From assembly GCF_937999985.1 (NCBI RefSeq), contig NZ_CALLDG010000098.1:1-19791 (forward strand): a DNA stretch of 19,791 nt, read 5' to 3'. This document shows positions 14,274 to 19,791 of the stretch, piece after piece. The notes beneath the pieces are model-generated. The model was not told where the DNA came from and did not search any database. It was given only the letters and a program-made list of their open reading frames with translations. The position numbers and the translations under genes were made by a program. Position 1 is the first letter of the stretch. Every line of letters begins with the position of its first letter. The stretch is from an uncultured Corynebacterium sp. GTDB taxonomy: Bacteria > Actinomycetota > Actinomycetes > Mycobacteriales > Mycobacteriaceae.

Positions 14274-15134
14274 ATGGCTACTAACGGTTCTGATTCTGCT
14301 TCCCCGATCCCAGAGGACATGCTGAACGCGATCATCAAGACGTTCATCGTGGCGCATGTCGATGATTCCGACCACCACCTGGCTCAGGCATTGGTGTACA
14401 ACGCAGGCCGCCTTGCGTGGCGTATGCGCCAGACGGGTCTGGATACGGAGCAGAAGACGTCCGTCAGCGATGTCGTGACCGCCGCGGATCGCGCGGCCGA
14501 GAAGTTCATCGCCGACGCGCTGCGCGCCATCCGCCCCGAGGATGGACTGTTGGGCGAGGAGGGCACCGCAGTGGAGTCGAAGTCCGGCCGCACCTGGGTG
14601 ATCGACCCGGTCGATGGCACGTACAACTTCACTACGGGTTCGGATTATTGGTGCTCGGCTCTGGCTCTTGTCGAGGGCTCCCCGGATGATCCGGACGCCC
14701 TGTTGTTCGGCGCCGTTCACCGCCCGGCGATGGGTTACACGTGGTTTGGTGGCTCGGGTATTCCTACTACTCGTGACGCCGCCGAGATCAGCCTGCCGAA
14801 TACCACAGCGGAACTGACCTGCCTGGGCGGCTACCTGCACCCCACGGACATCGCGGACGCCACCCGGCTGAAAAACTGGAAGGCCGTGAGCACGCAGTTT
14901 GCCACGCTGCGCATGCTGGGGTCTGCGTCCATCGATCTCGCGTGCGTGGCCGGTGGCGAGCTCGGCTGCTGGATGCAGCACAGCGTGGCCAGCTGGGACT
15001 GGTTGCCTGGGCGTGCTTTGGTGGAGGGCGCTGGGGGCGTCGCTAAGAAGGAAGAAAAAGACGGCACCACCTGGTTCATCGCCGGGGCGCCAGACGCGGT
15101 AGAGCAGTCCATTAAGGCGCTGCGCGAGGCCTAG
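14274..15134 (+). CDS. Inositol monophosphatase-family phosphatase (paralogue of HisN)
   Basis: This is a Mg-dependent phosphatase of the inositol monophosphatase fold; the substrate is unknown. The 286-residue protein has the metal ligands in LLGEEGT and the signature WVIDPVDGTYNF, plus the second motif SWDWLPGRALVEGAGG near the C-terminus. An N-terminal stretch of about 35 residues precedes the usual core. The chosen start is ATG 14274 (MATNGSDS), 7 nt after a -10-like CACAAT. ATG 14265 and ATG 14229 are also in frame, but they overlap that box or the prfB leader. From memory, C. glutamicum also has an inositol-monophosphatase-like gene (cg0911) next to hisN (cg0910), and this would be its counterpart. 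Possible substrates are inositol phosphate, histidinol phosphate or another sugar phosphate. Confidence 0.9.
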   Translation: MATNGSDSASPIPEDMLNAIIKTFIVAHVDDSDHHLAQALVYNAGRLAWRMRQTGLDTEQKTSVSDVVTAADRAAEKFIADALRAIRPEDGLLGEEGTAVESKSGRTWVIDPVDGTYNFTTGSDYWCSALALVEGSPDDPDALLFGAVHRPAMGYTWFGGSGIPTTRDAAEISLPNTTAELTCLGGYLHPTDIADATRLKNWKAVSTQFATLRMLGSASIDLACVAGGELGCWMQHSVASWDWLPGRALVEGAGGVAKKEEKDGTTWFIAGAPDAVEQSIKALREA

Positions 15135-15150
15135 CGAGAAGGCTGCACCT

Positions 15151-15159
15151 CCCCCCCCC
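15151..15159. repeat. Run of nine C between the two phosphatase genes
   Basis: A C9 homopolymer, preceded by cct and followed by tt, lies about 70 nt upstream of hisN. Such runs slip easily, so its length may vary and could shift promoter spacing or termination. Confidence 0.85.
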
Positions 15160-15168
15160 TTACCCCAC

Positions 15169-15186
15169 TAGTCACATTAGTCACAT
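15169..15186 (+). promoter_or_regulatory. 9-bp direct repeat upstream of hisN
   Basis: TAGTCACAT is present twice without a gap (15169-15177 and 15178-15186). The GTCAC cores are 9 bp apart, the same phase and core as upstream of ftsE, and the array ends about 31 nt before the presumed hisN -10. Confidence 0.5.
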
Positions 15187-15190
15187 TCTT

Positions 15191-15215
15191 CCCGTGGCTT
15201 TACATGCGCCACGGG
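15191..15215. promoter_or_regulatory. Perfect 8-bp inverted repeat in the hisN promoter
   Basis: CCCGTGGC and GCCACGGG flank a 9-nt loop and cover the place where the -35 of hisN should be. No T-run follows, so an operator is more likely than a terminator. Confidence 0.5.
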
Positions 15216-15217
15216 AT

Positions 15218-15223
15218 TATCAT
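15218..15223 (+). promoter_or_regulatory. Presumed -10 box of hisN (leaderless)
   Basis: TATCAT matches five of six consensus bases and ends 7 nt before ATG 15231, so transcription probably begins at the start codon. Confidence 0.55.
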
Positions 15224-15230
15224 GTGTGTC

Positions 15231-16106
15231 ATGACGGACTCGGTTTCCCCATATGCAGATGACCTGACCCTGGCGCTGTCGCTGGCCGACGCAGCCGACG
15301 CGATAACCATGGCGCGCTTCGAGGCGAACGACCTGAGCGTTGAATCGAAGCCCGACCTCACGCCGGTGAGCGACGCAGACACCGCCGTGGAGAAGGAACT
15401 GCGGGAACTCATCGCCGCTCATCACCCGGAGGACGCCCTGCTGGGAGAGGAATTCGGCGGCGACGTCACCTTCGCCGGGCGACAGTGGGTCATCGACCCC
15501 ATCGACGGAACCAAGAACTTTGTCCGCGGCGTACCCGTGTGGGCCACGCTGATCAGCCTGCTGGTGGACGGTAAGCCCGTGGTGGGGGTTGTCTCCGCGC
15601 CCGCGCTGGGGCGCCGCTGGTGGGCCGCCGAAGGCTCCGGCGCATGGCGACTGTTTAACACCCCAGCCAGCGCTGCCACCGGCGGCTCCGGCGCTACCGG
15701 TGGCACTGGCAATACTGGCAACTCGGACGGCGGGGTGCCGTCGGTGGGTGCCCGCCGCCTGGAGGTGTCGAAGGTCGCGCAGGTCGCGGACTCCTCGATT
15801 GCAATTTCCTCGCTATCCGGTTGGGCGGACTGCGGCAAGCGCGAGCAGCTTATCAACCTGACGGATTCCGCGTGGCGCCTGCGCGGATACGGAGACTTCT
15901 GGTCCTACATGCTGGTCGCCGAGGGCGCGGTGGACATCGCTGCCGAGCCAGAAGTAAGCCTCTGGGATCTGGCGGCGCTGGCGCCGATCATCACTGAAGC
16001 CGGCGGGCGCTTCACATCCCTGGACGGGCAGGATGGCCCGCACGGCGGATCTGCCGTCGCCACCAACGGCCTGCTGCACGAGGCCACGCTCCGCGCTCTC
16101 GACTAG
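15231..16106 (+). CDS. hisN: Histidinol-phosphatase of the inositol monophosphatase family
   Basis: HisN removes phosphate from L-histidinol phosphate in histidine synthesis. The 291-residue protein carries the metal-binding LLGEEFGGD (70-78) and WVIDPIDGTKNF (86-97), then RGYGDFWSY, AAEPEVSLWDLAAL and a C-terminal HGGSAVATNG. From memory it matches C. glutamicum HisN almost segment by segment. It is longer than the usual 260 or so residues because of a Gly/Thr/Ala-rich insertion at about 144-173 (TGGSGATGGTGNTGNSDGG), between the RRWWAAEGSGAWR strand and the next domain. The start is ATG 15231 (MTDSVSPYADDL), 7 nt after TATCAT; ATGs at 15204 and 15222 lie inside the promoter structures. Direct and inverted repeats upstream suggest regulation. 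Confidence 0.93.
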   Translation: MTDSVSPYADDLTLALSLADAADAITMARFEANDLSVESKPDLTPVSDADTAVEKELRELIAAHHPEDALLGEEFGGDVTFAGRQWVIDPIDGTKNFVRGVPVWATLISLLVDGKPVVGVVSAPALGRRWWAAEGSGAWRLFNTPASAATGGSGATGGTGNTGNSDGGVPSVGARRLEVSKVAQVADSSIAISSLSGWADCGKREQLINLTDSAWRLRGYGDFWSYMLVAEGAVDIAAEPEVSLWDLAALAPIITEAGGRFTSLDGQDGPHGGSAVATNGLLHEATLRALD

Positions 16107-16170
16107 CACGCCAGCCTAGCGCCGAACTGCTGCCCGCGCCGCAGCTTCAGCACACTGGCCTAGCGCTAAC

Positions 16171-16214
16171 CGAGCCTGACCCGAGCCTGACCCTAGCCTG
16201 ACCCTAGCCGGAAC
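16171..16214. repeat. 11-bp tandem repeat between convergent hisN and the aldehyde dehydrogenase gene
   Basis: Four units with exact 11-bp period: cgagcctgacc twice, ctagcctgacc, then ctagccggaac. The array ends at the stop codon (cta, 16215-16217) of the minus-strand gene, and the cta of the stop is in phase with the repeat. Confidence 0.92.
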
Positions 16215-17738
16215 CTAGACGTCGAGCGCCAGATACACGGTGTCGAGGTACTCCTCGATGCCCTCGAAGCCGCCCTCGCGGCCCAGGCCGGACTGCTTCA
16301 CGCCGCCGAACGGAGCCGATGCATCCGACAGCGCGCCACGGTTCACGCCGACCATGCCAGCCTCCATGCGCTCGGCGAAGCGCAGAGTCTTCTTCATATC
16401 CTCGCCCATCACATAGCCAGCCAGGCCGAAGATGGTGTCGTTGGCGACCTTCAGGGCTTCCTCATCGCTGGAGACGCGCTGCACGGCCGCAACGGGGCCG
16501 AAGATCTCCTGGTTAGCGATCTCAAACTGTGGCGTCACGCCCGTGAGCACCGTGGCGGGATACCAGAAACCATTCGGGTCCAAGTCGGGGTGCGTCTCCC
16601 CCATCGTCTCCAAGGCCTCGTTACCGCCGAGGGCAACGTGCGCACCCTCCTCGACGGCCTTGGCCACCATGTCGCGCACTCCATCGCGTTGCTCCTGGCT
16701 GACCAGTGGCCCCATGGTCGTCTTCGGGTCGGTGCCCGGCCCCATCACGAACTCGCCCATCTTCTGCACCAGCCCGGCCTCAAACTCCTCGGCCAGGGAC
16801 TCGTGAACAATGAAGCGGTTCGCGGCCACACAAACCTGGCCCGCTCCACGCATCTTCGCCGCAATGGCCTGCTCCACGGCCTTGTCCACATCCGCGTGCT
16901 CCAACACAACGAAAGGCGCGTTACCGCCGAGCTCCAGCGACGTGCGGATCGTCTTCTGCGCCGCAGTGGCGGCCAGCGCCTGGCCAACCTCCGTGGAACC
17001 GGTGAAAGTCAGCTTGCGCAGACGGTCGTCGTCCAAGAGGGCGGACACGCGGCGCGCCGAAGACGTCGGCAGCACCTGGAACACACCATCCGGAATGCCC
17101 GCGATATGCCCCAGTTCCGCGAAGTAAAGCATCGTCAGAGGAGTCAGCTGCGCCGGCTTAGCAATCACAGTGCAACCCGCCGCCAGCGCAGGAGCCAGCT
17201 TGCGGGTCACCATCGCCAGTGGGAAGTTCCACGGGGTGATCGCCAGCACCGGCCCCACCGGACGGTGCGTAGTCACGATGCGCCCAGTACCCGCCGGAGC
17301 CACGCGATACTCGCCAGCGATAGCCGCTGCCCGCTCACTGAACCAGCGCAGATACTCGGCGGCGTAGGTCACCTCGCCCTTGGAATCCGGCAGCGCGCGC
17401 CCCAGCTCCAGGGACTGCAGAGCCGCCAGCTGATCCGCGTGCTCGTGCACCAGATCGAACAGCCGACGCAGAAGCTCGGAACGCTCCCGCGGGGTGGATT
17501 CGGCCCAGTCCGCCTGAACCTCCACGGCCTTATCCATGGCCTCTCGCGCATCATCCTCTGTCGCCGCGGCGACATCCGCGAAGGGCTTCCCCGTGGCGGC
17601 GTCAATAACCGAAATAGTTTCACCGGCAGACCCGGCGCGCCAGGCCCCACCTAAGAACAACCCCGTGGGCACCTCGAAGGAAAGCCCCGCGGCCTGAAGA
17701 GTAGTGCTGAATTCAGAAGGAATGTTGAGTGAAGTCAT
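16215..17738 (-). CDS. gabD: NAD(P)-dependent succinate-semialdehyde dehydrogenase (GabD-like)
   Basis: The protein belongs to the aldehyde dehydrogenase superfamily and most resembles succinate-semialdehyde dehydrogenases, which feed 4-aminobutyrate or succinic semialdehyde into the TCA cycle. The 507-residue protein has TPWNFPLAMVTRKLAPALAAG from residue 168, FTGSTEVG (245-252), general base Glu269 in LELGG and nucleophile Cys303 in GAGQVCVAANR, then NQEIFGPVAAV and the C-terminal PFGGVKQSGLGREGG. The start is ATG 17738 (MTSLNIPSEF), with TATATG ending 7 nt upstream as a possible -10 of a leaderless mRNA. The open frame reaches 17804 but would cover the promoter. No gabT or transporter is adjacent, so the substrate is inferred; another semialdehyde or aldehyde is possible. 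Confidence 0.85.
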   Translation of the reverse strand: MTSLNIPSEFSTTLQAAGLSFEVPTGLFLGGAWRAGSAGETISVIDAATGKPFADVAAATEDDAREAMDKAVEVQADWAESTPRERSELLRRLFDLVHEHADQLAALQSLELGRALPDSKGEVTYAAEYLRWFSERAAAIAGEYRVAPAGTGRIVTTHRPVGPVLAITPWNFPLAMVTRKLAPALAAGCTVIAKPAQLTPLTMLYFAELGHIAGIPDGVFQVLPTSSARRVSALLDDDRLRKLTFTGSTEVGQALAATAAQKTIRTSLELGGNAPFVVLEHADVDKAVEQAIAAKMRGAGQVCVAANRFIVHESLAEEFEAGLVQKMGEFVMGPGTDPKTTMGPLVSQEQRDGVRDMVAKAVEEGAHVALGGNEALETMGETHPDLDPNGFWYPATVLTGVTPQFEIANQEIFGPVAAVQRVSSDEEALKVANDTIFGLAGYVMGEDMKKTLRFAERMEAGMVGVNRGALSDASAPFGGVKQSGLGREGGFEGIEEYLDTVYLALDV

Positions 17739-17847
17739 ACACCCACATATACGCGCCTTTCGGAAGCAGGCTTGCAGACCGCCACGCGCCTGCACCTTTT
17801 CCACTACCGTGGAAAGTGATAATTACAGCGACGAAAGGAGCCCAGCT
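17739..17847. promoter_or_regulatory. Divergent promoter region of the aldehyde dehydrogenase gene and pgi
   Basis: Toward pgi, GATAAT (17818-17823) is a five-of-six -10 box. A perfect inverted repeat TTTCCAC-N4-GTGGAAA (17798-17815) ends 2 nt before it and covers the spacer and -35 area, an operator position. Toward the aldehyde dehydrogenase gene, TATATG on the minus strand ends 7 nt before its ATG. Confidence 0.6.
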
Positions 17848-19551
17848 GTGCCTATGCCACAACAACGCGAAGCCGCACATAAGACACGGGAATGGAAGAA
17901 GCTCACCGAATACGCCGACGCAACGCGCGGCACCCAACTACGAGAGCTCTTCACCGAACAGCCGGGACGCTCCAGCGACATGACCTACAACGTGGGTCCG
18001 CTGCACGTAGACCTGTCGAAGAACCTCATCGACGAGCGCGGCCTGCGCCTGCTGCTGGATCTGGCGCGTGCCCGCGGCCTGGAAGACTACCGCAGCGCCA
18101 TGTTCGACGGCGAGCACATCAACGCTACTGAGGACCGTGCCGTCCTGCACACCGCGCTGCGCATCCCGGTCGACCGGGAGTTCAGCATCCCAGTCGGGGC
18201 GGATGAAACGCAGGATGTGGCCGCCGATGTACACGCAGTGCTGGGCCGCATGCGCGACTTCGCCAAGTCGCTCCGCTCCGGCTCCTGGCAGGGCGTGACC
18301 GGGCACACCATCAAGCACGTAGTGAACATCGGCATCGGGGGCTCCGACCTGGGCCCGGCGATGGCCGCACAGGCGCTACGCCCCTACATGACGGCCGGCA
18401 TTACGCCGCACTTCATCTCCAACATCGACCCGGCGGACGTGACCGGCACCCTCGACGGGCTGGATGCCGAGTCCACGCTGTTCGTCATCGCCTCCAAGAC
18501 CTTCACCACCTCGGAGACTCTGGCCAACGCCCACGCCGCGCGCCGCTGGCTGCTGCGCAACCTCGCCGATGAGGGCGTGGACGTCGAGGGGGAGGACGCC
18601 ATCCGCGACATCACCGCCAAGCACTTCGTGGCCGTCTCCACCGCCGCAGAGAAGGTGCAGGACTTCGGCATCGACACGAAGAACATGTTCGAGTTCTGGG
18701 ACTGGGTAGGCGGCCGCTACTCCGTGGACTCCGCCATTGGCCTGTCCCTGATGGCCGCCATTGGACCGCAGGACTTCATGCGCTTCCTGGAGGGATTCCA
18801 CGAGGTAGACGACCACTTCCGTACCGAGCCGCTGGAGATGAACATTCCGGTGCTGATGGGCATGCTGGGCGTGTGGTACACCGATTTCCTGGGCGCGCAA
18901 TCGCACGCGGTGCTGCCGTATTCCGAGGACATGGCGCGCTTCCCCGCCTACCTGCAGCAGCTGACGATGGAATCCAACGGCAAGTCCGTGCAGCTGGATG
19001 GCAGCCCGGTGGAGGTTCCCTCCGGCGAGATCTACTGGGGCGAGCCCGGCACCAACGGCCAGCACGCCTTCTTCCAGCTGCTGCACCAGGGCACACACTT
19101 GGTGCCGGCTGACTTCATCGGCTTCGTCAACCCGCACGACGATGCGGTCGCTGCAGACGGAACCACCAGCATGCACGACATGTTGATGTCCAACTTCTTC
19201 GCCCAGACCCGCGTGCTGGCCTTCGGCAAGAACGCCGAAGAGTTGAAGGAGGAGGGCGTGGCCCCCGAGCTGGTCCCGCACAAGGTGATGCCCGGCAACC
19301 GCCCGACCACCACCATTCTGGCCAACAAGCTGACCCCGAAGACGCTGGGTGCGCTGATCGCACTGTACGAGCACATTGTTTTCGTGCAGGGCGTGATCTG
19401 GGGCATCAACAGCTTTGACCAGTGGGGTGTGGAGCTCGGCAAGAAGCAGGCGAACGCGCTGTTACCTGCGGTTACTGGTGAGGAGCGTAGTGACGCCGGC
19501 GACTCCTCCACCGACGACCTCATCGCTTACTACCGTCAGCACCGGGGTTAG
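17848..19551 (+). CDS. pgi: Glucose-6-phosphate isomerase
   Basis: Pgi interconverts glucose 6-phosphate and fructose 6-phosphate in glycolysis and gluconeogenesis. The 567-residue protein contains IGIGGSDLGP, SKTFTTSET and WDWVGGRYSVDSAIGL. The catalytic residues are Glu375 in MESNGK, His406 in TNGQHAFFQLLHQG and Lys532 near the C-terminal NSFDQWGVELGK signature. The start is GTG 17848, supported by AAGGAG with a 7-nt spacer; ATG 17854, two codons later, is too far from it, and the longer open frame runs through the promoter. It is preceded by a -10 box and a palindrome at 17798-17823 and followed by a hairpin. Confidence 0.97.
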   Translation: MPMPQQREAAHKTREWKKLTEYADATRGTQLRELFTEQPGRSSDMTYNVGPLHVDLSKNLIDERGLRLLLDLARARGLEDYRSAMFDGEHINATEDRAVLHTALRIPVDREFSIPVGADETQDVAADVHAVLGRMRDFAKSLRSGSWQGVTGHTIKHVVNIGIGGSDLGPAMAAQALRPYMTAGITPHFISNIDPADVTGTLDGLDAESTLFVIASKTFTTSETLANAHAARRWLLRNLADEGVDVEGEDAIRDITAKHFVAVSTAAEKVQDFGIDTKNMFEFWDWVGGRYSVDSAIGLSLMAAIGPQDFMRFLEGFHEVDDHFRTEPLEMNIPVLMGMLGVWYTDFLGAQSHAVLPYSEDMARFPAYLQQLTMESNGKSVQLDGSPVEVPSGEIYWGEPGTNGQHAFFQLLHQGTHLVPADFIGFVNPHDDAVAADGTTSMHDMLMSNFFAQTRVLAFGKNAEELKEEGVAPELVPHKVMPGNRPTTTILANKLTPKTLGALIALYEHIVFVQGVIWGINSFDQWGVELGKKQANALLPAVTGEERSDAGDSSTDDLIAYYRQHRG

Positions 19552-19573
19552 CGCTTAGCTGAAAGCTAACGCT
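19550..19573 (+). terminator. Hairpin after pgi
   Basis: Starting within the stop codon, AGCG-(C)-TTAGCT-GAA-AGCTAA-CGCT folds into a stem of about 10 bp with one bulge and a 3-nt loop. No T-run follows, so it is a plausible but not canonical terminator. Confidence 0.5.
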
Positions 19574-19625
19574 TGGGCGAGCGGGCTCTTCGCTACACGC
19601 CACGCCTGTTCTGCCTGGCCCTGCA

Positions 19626-19670
19626 CTCCGGCCTGTCCGGCTCACCTCTGCGCTCCGGCCTGTCCGGCTC
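19626..19670. repeat. 18-bp direct repeat downstream of pgi
   Basis: ctccggcctgtccggctc is present at 19626-19643 and 19653-19670, a 27-bp period. A second pair, atgtcggaaa at 19675-19684 and 19706-19715, follows immediately. The function is unknown. Confidence 0.9.
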
Positions 19671-19730
19671 CAAGATGTCGGAAACGTTGCACTACCGCAG
19701 GGGAAATGTCGGAAAACTTGCAAAACGTTC

Positions 19731-19772
19731 TTGCGAACTATTTCCACCTACGTATAAGGGCTGGTCAGGAGG
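19731..19772 (+). promoter_or_regulatory. Promoter and possible ribosome site for a gene beyond the right edge
   Basis: TTGCGA (19731-19736), a 16-nt spacer and TATAAG (19753-19758) form the best sigma-70-like promoter in the window. AGGAGG follows at 19767-19772, but no start codon lies within the usual distance before the window ends, so the AGGAGG may be incidental. The downstream gene is not visible; in C. glutamicum, from memory, a chorismate mutase gene follows pgi. Confidence 0.55.
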
Positions 19773-19791
19773 ATTTAGAGGCGGAACAGGT

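Noticed and set aside
14235..14981. N-terminal extension of prfB giving a 626-codon frame
   Set aside because: RF2 is about 365-380 residues. The extra part is antisense to a clear phosphatase gene, and its translation has no family features.
18376..19374. 332-codon frame antisense to pgi
   Set aside because: A shadow of the GC-rich pgi coding sequence; no start signal or family motif.
19725..19740. LexA (SOS) box
   Set aside because: GTTC-N4-GAAC has the arms in the wrong order for the GAAC-N4-GTTC-type actinobacterial site.

Overview
The window looks like a chromosome segment from the genus Corynebacterium. The species cannot be resolved by eye; a lipophilic, high-GC member is a guess. 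The evidence is the tmRNA tag AENTQRDYALAA, the actinobacterial set prfB / ftsE / ftsX / smpB / ssrA, a HisN protein that closely matches my recollection of the Corynebacterium glutamicum enzyme, a type-B-like bifunctional PutA, and many start codons that sit 7-9 nt after a -10-like box, as expected for leaderless mRNAs.

Layout. Positions 1-3394 (minus) hold the N-terminal 1131 codons of a large secreted surface protein: a signal peptide, a Gly/Asn-rich beta-helix-like region, then five Cna_B-type domains that continue off the left edge. A 421-nt spacer follows, then ssrA (tmRNA, minus, 3816-4195) with a strong intrinsic terminator. Next come an unrecognised two-helix membrane protein with Pro-Trp decapeptide repeats (4263-5258), smpB (5286-5819), ftsX (5905-6807) and ftsE (6882-7571), all on the minus strand. 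Two plus-strand genes then interrupt the conserved order: an AbgT-family transporter (7747-9369) and putA (about 9518-12994). prfB (13101-14234, minus) lies beyond them. Diverging from prfB are two adjacent inositol-monophosphatase-fold genes, an unassigned one (14274-15134) and hisN (15231-16106). A GabD-like aldehyde dehydrogenase (16215-17738, minus) and pgi (17848-19551, plus) are divergent from a shared promoter region. A good plus-strand promoter near the right edge points to a gene outside the window.

How the genes fit together. ssrA and smpB together form the ribosome-rescue system, prfB is release factor 2, and FtsEX couples cell division to peptidoglycan hydrolysis. PutA oxidises proline to glutamate, the GabD-like enzyme oxidises a semialdehyde (probably succinic semialdehyde), HisN acts in histidine synthesis and Pgi in central sugar metabolism.

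Most noteworthy: (i) the Pro-Trp-repeat membrane protein wedged between smpB and ssrA; (ii) a 9-bp-phased GTNAC direct repeat upstream of both ftsE and hisN, which suggests a shared OmpR-type regulator (MtrA is a candidate); (iii) a 10-bp tandem repeat filling the ftsE-ftsX gap; (iv) several other short intergenic tandem repeats; (v) a Gly-rich insertion in HisN; (vi) overlapping divergent, apparently leaderless promoters between prfB and its neighbour. No wholly new multi-gene system is evident. All similarity statements are from memory; no database search was run.
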